Shown in pieces: positions 10,231 to 18,170 of a DNA stretch of 64,000 nucleotides. Every line of letters starts with the position of its first letter. The first letter of the stretch is position 1. Both the position numbers and the translations under genes were made by a program. Source of the stretch: an uncultured Prevotella sp. (GTDB taxonomy: Bacteria > Bacteroidota > Bacteroidia > Bacteroidales > Bacteroidaceae); NCBI GenBank assembly GCA_934256705.1, contig CAKQPF010000001.1, positions 1 to 64,000 on the forward strand, read 5' to 3'. The notes beneath the pieces were generated by a model. It was not told the origin of the DNA. It saw nothing but the letters and a program-made list of their open reading frames with translations, and ran no database searches.

Positions 10231-10321
10231 ATTGCGAAAGCATAGATATTGCCTCCTAATATCTATGCTTTTAGGAGGTAATATCTATGCTTTTAGGATG
10301 CAATATCTATGCTTTTGCAAT
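10231..10321. repeat. 22-bp-unit repeat array (family B), copy 2
   Basis: One forward unit (AAAGCATAGATATTGCCTCC) faces three inverted units (TATCTATGCTTTTAGGAGG and variants) spaced exactly 22 bp, ending in GCTTTTGCAAT, which mirrors ATTGCGAAAGC at the left end. The whole block can fold into a long hairpin. Confidence 0.8.
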
Positions 10322-10423
10322 TACCTGAATGACAATGCGTTACAGAGGTGCTTTTTCATGGGTGCCTGAAGGCGGGAAATGGCTGTCGGCATTACGGGGT
10401 GGGCGCATCATGACGTGCTCACA

Positions 10424-10454
10424 TTGCCCGGTAACGCGGGCAACACAGTGGCGG
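10424..10454 (+). repeat. Family A hairpin repeat, copy 2
   Basis: Arms TTGCCCG/CGGGCAA, loop GTAACG, tail CACAGTGGCGG. It lies just behind the stop of the minus-strand free-Met-sulfoxide reductase gene. Confidence 0.85.
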
Positions 10455-10476
10455 CTCCGCCAGTTGGAAGGCGGGG

Positions 10477-10956
10477 CTATGCGGGATTGCTGAGCTGCGC
10501 CATGAAGGGGGAGATGAGGGCGGCTGCCTTTACGAGGTATTCACGGTCGATGTCGTCGAAGGTGGAGAGGTCGGTGCTGTCGATGTCTATCTCGCCTACC
10601 ACTACGCCGTCGTGGAGCAACGGCACTACTATCTCTGACCTTGAGAGGGATGAGCAGGCGATATGGCCGGGGAATGCTTCTACATCCTCGACGACGAGGC
10701 TGCGGCACTCCTGCCATGCTGTGCCGCATACTCCGCGTCCGTACTTGATTCGGGTGCAGGCTGGTGTGCCCTGGAATGGCCCGAGGATGAGTTCTTCGCC
10801 TTGCACGATGTAGAATCCTACCCAGAAATATTCTTCGGGGAAATGGAATTTCATTACTGCCGCGCAGTTCGAGAGCACGCTGATGGGATGGTCACTGCCG
10901 TCTGCGAAGGCTGCTATCTGCGCCAGGAGGTCTTGGTATCTGGATTGCTTTTCCAT
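10477..10956 (-). CDS. msrC: Free methionine-R-sulfoxide reductase (GAF domain, MsrC type)
   Basis: 159 residues, a single GAF domain. The family reduces free L-methionine-(R)-S-oxide to methionine in the cytoplasm using a Cys relay. The expected cysteines are present in their motifs: Cys67 in PACTRI, Cys77 in GRGVCGTA and Cys101 in HIACSS, followed by SRSEIVVPL and GEIDIDS typical of the family; length matches E. coli YebR (about 165). It stands alone between two family A hairpins (10424-10454 and 10986-11014). Likely monocistronic. Confidence 0.92.
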   Translation of the reverse strand: MEKQSRYQDLLAQIAAFADGSDHPISVLSNCAAVMKFHFPEEYFWVGFYIVQGEELILGPFQGTPACTRIKYGRGVCGTAWQECRSLVVEDVEAFPGHIACSSLSRSEIVVPLLHDGVVVGEIDIDSTDLSTFDDIDREYLVKAAALISPFMAQLSNPA

Positions 10957-10985
10957 TGGTGATTGGGGGTGTTATTGGGTTAATA

Positions 10986-11014
10986 TTGCCCGGTAACGCG
11001 GGCAACACGGTGGC
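10986..11014 (+). repeat. Family A hairpin repeat, copy 3
   Basis: Arms TTGCCCG/CGGGCAA, loop GTAACG, tail CACGGTGGC with one base change. Upstream of the free-Met-sulfoxide reductase start. Confidence 0.8.
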
Positions 11015-11047
11015 TGCTTCGCCTTGCTACGGGGCTACTGGACGGCT

Positions 11048-11167
11048 AAATAAAAGGAAAATATCAATAGATAAAAACAATGAAAAATATGGTTGTTGTA
11101 TTTTTATTGTATGGTAGCTGTATGGTTATTGTTTTTCTTTTATTTTTATCTATTGATATTTTATTTC
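11048..11167. repeat. AT-rich long inverted repeat (ATATCAATAGATAAAAA)
   Basis: AAAATATCAATAGATAAAAA on the left faces TTTTTATCTATTGATATTTT on the right around a T-rich centre. It lies directly behind the dacB stop (11181, minus) and could serve as a transcript end. The same arms recur at 37620-37714 and 48694-48766. Confidence 0.65.
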
Positions 11168-11180
11168 CGGGAGAACGGCG

Positions 11181-12524
11181 CTACTTCATCATCATCTTGC
11201 AGAGGCGGTCCTGGAAGATGCGTGACTCGGCTACGGGTGAGTCGGCATTGATGATGGAGAAGATGTACCAATGGCCATCGGAACCGATGAGATAACCGGA
11301 GAGGGAGGAGGCTCCGCGCGTGGTCATGGTGCCTGTCTTGCAGAAGAGGCGACCTCTATACTCTGGGTGACTCATACGGGTAAGCAGCGAGCCACGGCGC
11401 TCTCCGCCTGATGTTGACGCGAAAGCCTCATCTACGAAGTAATCTTTCAGTTGCTTATCATCATAAGCATAGCGCAGCATATCGACGAGTACGGAGGCTG
11501 ACAGGCGATTTTCTGGTGATAGTCCGGAGCCGTCATGGAATGCGAGCTTGGTCTTTACGCTGTCGAGCACCTGCGTCTGCTCTCTCCAGAAGATTTCTGC
11601 GAAGTGCTTGCAGTTCCAGTTCATGCGGCGCTGTGGCATGAGTCCCTGCGTCCAATCGAGATGATAGAACACGGCGTCTGCCTTGATATTGCTGCTATGT
11701 ATGAGCATCGGGGTAATGACATCACGGAGAGAATGGGATGTGGTGGCTACGTAGTGATATTTTCCTCCTCCGAAACTGCCTTTTGACATCTTTGCATTCA
11801 CCGTGCGGTCACGCTTCACCGTCACTCCATTCATGCGCAGTGAGGCACGGAAAGTGCGCTCTACATAGCGTTTGCCACGCAGGAGAAGTGGTATCTTATG
11901 ATATGGTATATCCCATGCTTTGGCTGTAGGATGTGGGCGGAGGGTATCTTCTCGTGCAAGAGTGATATAGACATTGCCTCGCACATGACGTATTCCGCGG
12001 CTGCGCATCTTCTTGATGAGCGGGTCGAAGCTCTCCATGAGCGGGTCATCGTCGGCAAGGAGGAGGAGATTTCCCACGAGCGTGTCGCGCTTCATCTCTC
12101 CCATCGCGAGGATATGCTCATGGTATCTGTAGTCCATTCCGAGGGTTTTGAGAGCCGCTATGGCAGTGGAAATCTTCATACATGAAGCCGGAATGAGGCT
12201 TTGGTCGTCATGGAATCCATATACGTGTCGCTGCGTAGTAGCATCAAAGACGGAGACGGCTATGAGATTGGTGTCCAATCGCTGCGGTATGTGCATCAGA
12301 CTGTCAAGTCGGTGCGCCATGCGCTCGTCGCACGCGAGCATCTCCGGCGTCAGTTCTGGCTCCATCTTCTTCTCCACCTGCACTGGCTGCTTGTCGGCAT
12401 TGTAGGTGAATAGTGCTACGATAGCCGCTATGGCATAGTATATGGCTATTATTATCACAACAAGGAAGGTCAGCAATATTGCCAACCTTCCTTTGCGTAT
12501 GCGTATTCTGCGTTTTTTCTTCAT
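11181..12524 (-). CDS. dacB: D-alanyl-D-alanine carboxypeptidase/endopeptidase, PBP4 type (peptidase S13)
   Basis: 447 residues. A very basic N-terminus (KKKRRIRIRKGR) precedes one membrane segment (about 15-39), giving a membrane-anchored periplasmic enzyme. The three penicilloyl-serine transferase motifs are present: SCMK (Ser114, Lys117), SSN (277-279, in IHSSNIKAD) and KTG (396-398). S13 enzymes trim D-Ala from pentapeptides and cleave cross-links in peptidoglycan. The uncleaved anchor differs from E. coli PBP4, which is soluble. It lies 128 bp behind lepB and may be a separate unit. Confidence 0.93.
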   Translation of the reverse strand: MKKKRRIRIRKGRLAILLTFLVVIIIAIYYAIAAIVALFTYNADKQPVQVEKKMEPELTPEMLACDERMAHRLDSLMHIPQRLDTNLIAVSVFDATTQRHVYGFHDDQSLIPASCMKISTAIAALKTLGMDYRYHEHILAMGEMKRDTLVGNLLLLADDDPLMESFDPLIKKMRSRGIRHVRGNVYITLAREDTLRPHPTAKAWDIPYHKIPLLLRGKRYVERTFRASLRMNGVTVKRDRTVNAKMSKGSFGGGKYHYVATTSHSLRDVITPMLIHSSNIKADAVFYHLDWTQGLMPQRRMNWNCKHFAEIFWREQTQVLDSVKTKLAFHDGSGLSPENRLSASVLVDMLRYAYDDKQLKDYFVDEAFASTSGGERRGSLLTRMSHPEYRGRLFCKTGTMTTRGASSLSGYLIGSDGHWYIFSIINADSPVAESRIFQDRLCKMMMK

Positions 12525-12599
12525 AGTATAATATAATGGTCATACTTGTCCGGTCAGTGGATGTAATCAGGCAAGTATGTGCCGAGTGTATCTGTCTTC

Positions 12600-12632
12600 C
12601 CCCTGCATGGGGTCATGAGGGGGTCTCGTATA
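12600..12632 (-). repeat. C-rich 3'-end hairpin (family E) behind lepB
   Basis: On the minus strand GAGACCCCCTCATGACCCC is followed by a GGGG arm (TGCAGGGGG), about 25 nt behind the lepB stop, in the same orientation relative to the gene as the other family E copies. Confidence 0.6.
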
Positions 12633-12652
12633 ACGTGACGATGGGGGTCTTC

Positions 12653-14101
12653 TTATTTGAAGTTCTCCACCATCTTGAACAGTCTGTGCCAGCGTATTCC
12701 GCCGAAACCGTTGCGATCCGGGTCGCTTGACCACCAGATGAAGATAGGCTTTCCCACGATGTGGTCTTCCGGAACGAAGCCCCAATAGCGTGAGTCGGCA
12801 GAGTTGTGACGGTTGTCTCCCTGCATCCAGTAGTAGTCCATCTTGAATGTGTAGGATGTAGCCACCTTGCCGTTGATGAGGATCTGTCCCTTGTCATTGA
12901 CGGTAAGGTCATTACCTTCATACACTCTGATAGGGCGCTCATAGACAGGAAGGTTCTTGAGAGTGAGGCGGACGGACTCACCCTTCTTAGGAATCCATAT
13001 CGGGCCGTAGTTGTCTCTGGTCCATCCTGTGCGTGCATTGAGCGGATAGAGGTCGCCTACCACCTGCTCCGTGTTGAGCTTTATGTCCTTGACGAGGTCC
13101 TTGCGTGACTTGAGCACCTGCACTGCGTGCCTGGTGAGCGGCATATATCCTTGCTGATTGAGGGAGATGAGGTCCTCCTGTGATATCATGAGCTCCTTGA
13201 GAAGTTCGTCAGGCCAGTCGAGGATTGGCGTGTTCGGCTTTACGTAATATGTGTATTGCACGTTGTCCGGCTCCTTGTTCGGCTTTCCGTCGAGATAGAT
13301 GATGCGGTCCTTTATCTGGAGAGTCTGTCCCGGAAGTCCTACGCATCGCTTGACGTAATTCTCCCTTCTGTCAGCCGGACGGCTCATTATCTCGCCGTAT
13401 TCGTTAGGATTGTTGGCTATATAGCTGCGTCCTGCGGTGTATGCGAGCTGGTAATACTTGCGCAGCTGCATGGCATCGAGGGAGTCGAGCTGTGGATGTA
13501 TGCCGTTCTGCTGTAGTATCTGCTGGCCATATCCATAGACCATCTGATAGTAGTCCTGCGGCTGCCATCGTGGCTCGCTGACGCAAGTGTCGCCTGCAGG
13601 ATAGTTGAACACCACAATATCATTCAGCTCCACCTTGCCAAGTCCCGGCGCACGGCGGTAGTCCCACTGCGGCCACTCGATGTATGACTTGCATCCGAGC
13701 ACAGGCATAGTGTGCTGTGTGAGCGGCATGGTGAGCGGTGTCTGCGGAATTCTCGGTCCGTAGCTGACTTTGGAGACGAAGAGATAGTCGCCCGTGAGCA
13801 ATGATTTCTCCAGTGAACTGGACGGTATGACGTAGTTCTGGAAGAAGAAAAGGTTGATGAAATATACGGCTACGAGGGCAAAGACGAGGGCATCGACCCA
13901 CGACATGATGAACCTTACCGGCGACTCAGCATCCTTCCACCACTGCCAGTTGATCTTCTTTGAGATGTAGCAGTCGTAGATAAACGGGATGACAACGAGT
14001 CCGAGCCAACTCTTCAACCATAACAGGAAGAGCAAATAGAGCACCATGACGATGATGAACTTCGTCCATTGGAGCTTCATATTTGGTGTTTTCTTTTTCA
14101 T
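12653..14101 (-). CDS. lepB: Signal peptidase I, long Bacteroidetes form
   Basis: 482 residues, longer than the usual 250-350. Two N-terminal membrane segments (about 14-42 and 68-88) precede the catalytic serine motif VIPSSSLEKSLL, with Ser96 in the position of the SxM serine, and the general base Lys251 in NYVKRCVGLPG. Box D/E follows near the C-terminus (GDNRHNSADSRYWGFV). It cleaves signal peptides of exported proteins on the outer face of the inner membrane. The region between about 130 and 245 is an enlarged cap domain seen in this phylum. It is 47 bp downstream of dapB, an order common in Bacteroides. A Met at residue 8 is an alternative start. Confidence 0.95.
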   Translation of the reverse strand: MKKKTPNMKLQWTKFIIVMVLYLLFLLWLKSWLGLVVIPFIYDCYISKKINWQWWKDAESPVRFIMSWVDALVFALVAVYFINLFFFQNYVIPSSSLEKSLLTGDYLFVSKVSYGPRIPQTPLTMPLTQHTMPVLGCKSYIEWPQWDYRRAPGLGKVELNDIVVFNYPAGDTCVSEPRWQPQDYYQMVYGYGQQILQQNGIHPQLDSLDAMQLRKYYQLAYTAGRSYIANNPNEYGEIMSRPADRRENYVKRCVGLPGQTLQIKDRIIYLDGKPNKEPDNVQYTYYVKPNTPILDWPDELLKELMISQEDLISLNQQGYMPLTRHAVQVLKSRKDLVKDIKLNTEQVVGDLYPLNARTGWTRDNYGPIWIPKKGESVRLTLKNLPVYERPIRVYEGNDLTVNDKGQILINGKVATSYTFKMDYYWMQGDNRHNSADSRYWGFVPEDHIVGKPIFIWWSSDPDRNGFGGIRWHRLFKMVENFK

Positions 14102-14148
14102 TTTAGATTTTTTTGTTGTTTAGTTGATTGGCTGCAAACGCAATCAAA

Positions 14149-14865
14149 TCAGAACTTGAACATATCATCAATGGTCAGAAGTCCCTGATGCTGTGCGGTA
14201 TATTCAGCGGCAAGGACAGCTCCGAGAGCGAATCCCTGACGTGAATGTGCATCATGGGTGATGGTGATGATATCCTCCGGTGAGTCATAAGATATGGTAT
14301 GAATGCCCGGCACCTCTCCACGACGCACGTCATCTATGCGGAGGATGTCGGCTCCAGTCTCGTGAAGTCCCCACTTTGACTTGCGGTCAAGGCGCTCCAC
14401 AATCTGCTCAGCCAGGGTGATGGCAGTGCCGCTCGGTGCATCGAGCTTGTGGACATGATGTGTTTCCACCATATTCACGTCGTACTGCTGGAACTGGTTC
14501 ATTATCTTTGCGAGGTATTTGTTGACAGCAGAGAATATAGCCACGCCGACGCTGAAGTTTGAAGCCCAGAAGAGAGTCTTGCCTTCCTGGCTGCAAGCCT
14601 TGCGCACATCGTCGCCATGATCCTTCAGCCACGCTGTGGTACCGCTGACAACCTTCACTCCTGCCTTCCATGCCTTGAGGTAATTGCCGTATGCTACCTT
14701 CGGATTAGTAAACTCGATAGCGACATCAGCCGAAGCGAAAGCCGGGCTTTCAAAGTCCTGCTGATTGTCAATATCAATGATACATACTATCTCATGACCA
14801 CGGCTGAGGGCAATCTGCTCGATCATCTTGCCCATCTTGCCGTATCCTATAAGTGCTATTTTCAT
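14149..14865 (-). CDS. dapB: 4-hydroxy-tetrahydrodipicolinate reductase
   Basis: 238 residues, the short form usual in Bacteroidetes. N-terminal NAD(P)-binding motif IGYGKMGKM (6-14), then the signature ETHHVHKLDAPSGTA (about 134-148) with the catalytic His136/His137 region and Lys140 that bind and reduce the substrate. It makes tetrahydrodipicolinate for lysine and peptidoglycan diaminopimelate synthesis in the cytoplasm. It precedes lepB by 47 bp; together with dacB this gives a group of envelope-related genes. Confidence 0.96.
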   Translation of the reverse strand: MKIALIGYGKMGKMIEQIALSRGHEIVCIIDIDNQQDFESPAFASADVAIEFTNPKVAYGNYLKAWKAGVKVVSGTTAWLKDHGDDVRKACSQEGKTLFWASNFSVGVAIFSAVNKYLAKIMNQFQQYDVNMVETHHVHKLDAPSGTAITLAEQIVERLDRKSKWGLHETGADILRIDDVRRGEVPGIHTISYDSPEDIITITHDAHSRQGFALGAVLAAEYTAQHQGLLTIDDMFKF

Positions 14866-14892
14866 TTGTTTATGTTGTGCTTGAGGGGTTAA

Positions 14893-15016
14893 TTTAATTC
14901 ACAATGCATAATTCTTCTTTAATTCACAATGCATAATTCATAATTCATAATTAGTTTACACTCTATCAATTATGAATTAAATGGAATTATGCATTATGCA
15001 TTATGAATTATGAATT
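14893..15016. repeat. AT-rich inverted repeat (ATAATTCATAATGCATAAT)
   Basis: Blocks of AATTCATAAT/AATGCATAAT face ATTATGCATTATGAATTAT around the centre TAGTTTACACTCTATCA. The right end overlaps the last codons and the TAA stop of rnc (15008-15016). A sister copy lies between mnmG and apt at 62658-62766 and a fragment at 45148-45172. Confidence 0.8.
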
Positions 15017-16174
15017 AGCCGAGAACGCCTCCTCTTCGGCTGCCGCAATGATTTCCTCACGGGTCATCTGCTTAGGTTCGGCAGTGATATCAGAGAGGTC
15101 CATCTCGGAGTCGATGGCTTTTTCGAGGGCGATGACGCGGCTGTTGTCCTCAGAAGGCGCTGTGACAGCATTGTCATCACTGCCCTCTTTAGCAGCGACA
15201 GGTGCCTCTTGAGCCTCCTTAGTCTGCGCTTCCCCACCGGTGATGATGAAGTCCGGCTCGGACTTCTCAGGGTCGGGAGCCACCGTAGCCGGCTCTTCCT
15301 CCATCTTTGTACGCTCAGTCTTTGCAGCAAACACGCTGTCAAGGAATGCGGAATCATTGTGGAGACGCTTCAGCGTGTCCTTGCACGCCAGCTGCTGAGC
15401 CTCCTTCTTACTGAATCCCGTGCCGGTAAAACCGTCGATAGTCTCCAGCACTACGGTGTATTTGAATACAGGGGAACCGCTCTTGTCCTTTGTCTGGTCT
15501 TCGAGGCGGAACGATAGCTGGATGCGATTCTTCTGCGTCCATTCTATGAGTTTCGACTTGAAGTTGACTTCCTTGTATGCCACCTTGTCGATATTGATGT
15601 ATTTTCCGAGGATACGCTGCTGCATAAACTTCATGCAAGCATCGTAGCCGCGGTCCAGATAGATGGCTCCTACAAGGGCTTCGAACGCATTGCCACCCAT
15701 AAAACTGTTGTGGCTGGCAGAGCGTCCTGCCGACAGAATCAAGCGGTTGAGTCCTATTTCCTGTGCCAGTTTGCCGAGAGTCTCTCGCTGTACGAGCTTG
15801 GAACGGGTGTTTGTAAGGAATCCTTCCGGCTTTCCCTGAAAGTGACAATACACTATATCTCCCACTACGGCATCGAGAATTGCATCACCGAGAAACTCAA
15901 GGCGCTCGTTATTGAGTTTCCTTGCCGTGTTCTGCTTGCCCTTGGCATTCTTCATCTTTGCCTTGATAGCCTTGGCTTCAGCCTTGTTGTAACGGCTTGT
16001 GTCCGTCACCTTCGGGTCGATAGGCCCGCGATGACCCACGCTCTTGTGCATGAGAGCAAGCTTATAGTAGGATATTTCGTGCGGGATAAACCCGATGATG
16101 TCACGCAAAGCAAGATAAAGCTCCTTGTCCTTGCGGAAAGGGAGCCTTATCCTATCAATGATATCATTCAGCAT
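15008..16174 (-). CDS. rnc: Ribonuclease III with unusual insertion and acidic tail
   Basis: 388 residues against about 225-250 for most RNase III. The catalytic motif NNERLEFLGDAILDAVVGD (about 88-106) and a double-stranded-RNA-binding domain (about 235-305, ending SKKEAQQLACKDTLKRL) are intact, so it should cut double-stranded RNA in rRNA and mRNA processing. Two extra parts: a Lys/Ala-rich insertion (about 53-87) between the first helix (HKSV) and the signature, and an acidic, Glu/Ala-rich tail (about 306-388) without a known domain. The start overlaps the fabF stop by 11 bp. The last codons (AAT TCA TAA) are formed by an AT-rich repeat, so the C-terminus may have been trimmed or extended by repeat insertion. 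Confidence 0.94.
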   Translation of the reverse strand: MLNDIIDRIRLPFRKDKELYLALRDIIGFIPHEISYYKLALMHKSVGHRGPIDPKVTDTSRYNKAEAKAIKAKMKNAKGKQNTARKLNNERLEFLGDAILDAVVGDIVYCHFQGKPEGFLTNTRSKLVQRETLGKLAQEIGLNRLILSAGRSASHNSFMGGNAFEALVGAIYLDRGYDACMKFMQQRILGKYINIDKVAYKEVNFKSKLIEWTQKNRIQLSFRLEDQTKDKSGSPVFKYTVVLETIDGFTGTGFSKKEAQQLACKDTLKRLHNDSAFLDSVFAAKTERTKMEEEPATVAPDPEKSEPDFIITGGEAQTKEAQEAPVAAKEGSDDNAVTAPSEDNSRVIALEKAIDSEMDLSDITAEPKQMTREEIIAAAEEEAFSANS

Positions 16175-17423
16175 ACTTCTTGAAGATAACGCAGCAGTTG
16201 TGTCCTCCGAAGCCGAAGGTATTGCTCAATGCAGCGCGTACTTCACGCTTCTGCGCCTTGTTGAAGGTGAAGTTCATGTTATAATCTATCTCCGGATCCT
16301 CGTCGCCGTCCTCATGGTTGATGGTAGGAGGCACGATATCTTCCTGCACTGCCTTGACACAAGCCATAGCCTCGATGGCACCAGCTGCGCCGAGGAGGTG
16401 TCCTGTCATGGACTTTGTGGAAGAGATGTTGAGCTTGTAGGCCGCTTCACCGAAGAGTTCCTTGATAGCCTTGGCCTCAGAGATGTCGCCTACAGGTGTA
16501 GAAGTGCCGTGTACGTTGATGTAATCGATGTCCTCTGGCTTGAGTCCTGCATCAGAAAGAGCCTCAGACATAACGATCTTTGCACCGAGACCTTCTGGAT
16601 GTGAAGCAGTGATGTGATAAGCATCAGCAGACATACCCTCGCCTACCATCTCGCAATAGATCTTCGCACCACGTGCCTTGGCGTGCTCAAGTTCCTCAAG
16701 GATGAGGCATGCAGCACCCTCGCCCATCACGAATCCGTCGCGTGAAGCAGAGAAAGGACGGCTTGCCTTCTGTGGCTCGTCGTTGCGGGTAGAGATGGCG
16801 TGCATAGAACTGAAGCCACCGAGACCTGGGTCTGTGATAACAGCCTCAGCGCCACCACTTACTATTACGTTAGCCTTACCAAGGCGAATGAGATTGAATG
16901 CGTCTGCAAGAGCATTGGTAGAAGAAGCACATGCACTTGTAGTAGCGTAGTTAGGACCGTGGAAACCATACTTGATGGAAATCTGACCAGGAGCGATGTC
17001 GCCGATCATCTTAGGGATAAAGAAAGGTCCAAACTTAGGAGCGTCCTTGTGTGCAGAGTAGAACTCCAGCTCGTCCTGCATAGTCTTGAGTCCTCCGATG
17101 CCTACACCGAAGATTACTCCGACGCGCTTCTTGTCGATAGTCTCAAGGTCCATAGCAGAATCCTCGATAGCCATTGCGGCAGATGCCATTGCAAACTGGC
17201 AGAACTTGTCCATCTTACGTGCTTCCTTACGGTCGATCCACTTTGAAGGGTCGAAGTCTTTTACCTCGCAAGCGAAAGTGGTCTTGTAGCGTGAAGCGTC
17301 AAACTGCTTGATAGTATCAGCGCCGCTGACACCAGCAATCATGTTCTTCCAGGTCTCTTCAGCAGAGAGTCCAAGTGGGGTAACAGCGCCAAGGCCTGTC
17401 ACTACAACTCTTTTTAATTCCAT
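16164..17423 (-). CDS. fabF: 3-oxoacyl-[acyl-carrier-protein] synthase II
   Basis: 419 residues, full length. Thiolase-fold condensing enzyme with Cys165 in TTSACASSTNA, His305 in NVHGTSTPVGD, Lys337 and His342 in STKSMTGHLLGAAG. It elongates acyl-ACP with malonyl-ACP in cytoplasmic fatty acid synthesis. It follows acpP by 233 bp, with an intrinsic terminator in between, and overlaps rnc by 11 bp. Confidence 0.97.
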   Translation of the reverse strand: MELKRVVVTGLGAVTPLGLSAEETWKNMIAGVSGADTIKQFDASRYKTTFACEVKDFDPSKWIDRKEARKMDKFCQFAMASAAMAIEDSAMDLETIDKKRVGVIFGVGIGGLKTMQDELEFYSAHKDAPKFGPFFIPKMIGDIAPGQISIKYGFHGPNYATTSACASSTNALADAFNLIRLGKANVIVSGGAEAVITDPGLGGFSSMHAISTRNDEPQKASRPFSASRDGFVMGEGAACLILEELEHAKARGAKIYCEMVGEGMSADAYHITASHPEGLGAKIVMSEALSDAGLKPEDIDYINVHGTSTPVGDISEAKAIKELFGEAAYKLNISSTKSMTGHLLGAAGAIEAMACVKAVQEDIVPPTINHEDGDEDPEIDYNMNFTFNKAQKREVRAALSNTFGFGGHNCCVIFKKYAE

Positions 17424-17560
17424 TTTATTTTCTTATATTCTAAAGGTTGGGCAGATAATTGGGTAATCAAATTGTGATTTTATAATAATGAAACACATCA
17501 ATTACAGTCTATATCCTAATCCATATAGATATGATTACCGCCATATAATCCCACCATAAT

Positions 17561-17608
17561 AAAAAAAAATGATGATTGGGCGATAAAAGAGTTATCGACC
17601 AATCATCA
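17561..17608 (-). terminator. Intrinsic terminator behind acpP
   Basis: Stem TGATGATTGG/CCAATCATCA (17570-17579 and 17599-17608) continues, after one G.A mismatch, into CGATAA/TTATCG around a 5-nt loop. On the minus strand it is followed by about nine Ts (17561-17569). It lies 49-96 nt behind the acpP stop and before fabF, so acpP can be made in excess over fabF. Confidence 0.85.
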
Positions 17609-17656
17609 CCCGTTGTTCTATCTATCTATCTTGAACAAAGATAATGTAACGTGAGA

Positions 17657-17893
17657 TTACTTACCAGCGTTCTCGATGTATGCGACAGCGTCGCCTACAG
17701 TCTGAATCTTTTCAGCGTCTGTATCTGGGATTGTTACATCGAACTGCTTCTCAAGCTCCATGATAAGCTCAACAGTATCAAGTGAATCTGCACCGAGGTC
17801 ATTTGTGAAAGATGCCTCATCCTTTACTTCAGCTGCATCAACACCGAGCTTGTCAACGATGATCTCAACAACCTTTTCCTTAATTTCTGACAT
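17657..17893 (-). CDS. acpP: Acyl carrier protein
   Basis: 78 residues, acidic, four-helix ACP with the phosphopantetheine attachment Ser37 in [11 protein letters not shown]. It carries growing acyl chains in the cytoplasm. First gene of the acpP-fabF-rnc cluster. A good promoter lies about 60-90 nt upstream and a strong terminator directly downstream, consistent with a high, separate level of expression. Confidence 0.98.
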   Translation of the reverse strand: MSEIKEKVVEIIVDKLGVDAAEVKDEASFTNDLGADSLDTVELIMELEKQFDVTIPDTDAEKIQTVGDAVAYIENAGK

Positions 17894-17953
17894 AATTGTA
17901 ATAAATGATTAATAATTAATATTCTAACTTGATGGATTTTTGCAAATCGACTG

Positions 17954-17985
17954 CAAAGTAACAAACTTTTCTTCACATGAGCAAA
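17954..17985 (-). promoter_or_regulatory. acpP promoter
   Basis: On the minus strand TTTG (17982-17985), 20 nt, then TTACTTTG (17954-17961) and CAG. Spacing and sequence fit the Bacteroidetes sigma-ABfr consensus; about 60 nt from the acpP start. Confidence 0.75.
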
Positions 17986-18170
17986 TATTTTTGCCAAAAA
18001 AGCACTTTTTCATGCACAAACATATATAATCTGTGCATAAAATAATCGTTTTTCCGGTCTTTTCAGTCTGTTTATCAATGGTTTCACGCTGGTTTTCGTA
18101 TTGTGCTGACAGCGCTTTTATTGCCTTATAACATACTGAAAGGCGTGCTTGCCCGATGCTTGTCCGGTGA

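Larger units (their letters stand above)
9778..10476. other. Intergenic region between SusC and the free-Met-sulfoxide reductase gene
   Basis: About 700 bp without a supported gene. It holds the SusC leader and promoter (9780-9990), an AT-rich part (9990-10200), a 22-bp-unit repeat array (10231-10321) and family A copy 2 (10424-10454). A 96-residue frame at 10079-10369 runs through the repeat array and has no recognisable domain. Confidence 0.6.

Noticed and set aside
10231..10321. CRISPR-like regular repeats (22-bp spacing)
   Set aside because: Units are directly adjacent with no unique spacers, some are inverted, and no cas gene is in the window.
10079..10369. 96-residue frame between SusC and the free-Met-sulfoxide reductase gene
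   Set aside because: It runs through the 22-bp repeat array, has no domain or signal peptide, and its AT-rich first half has no coding character.
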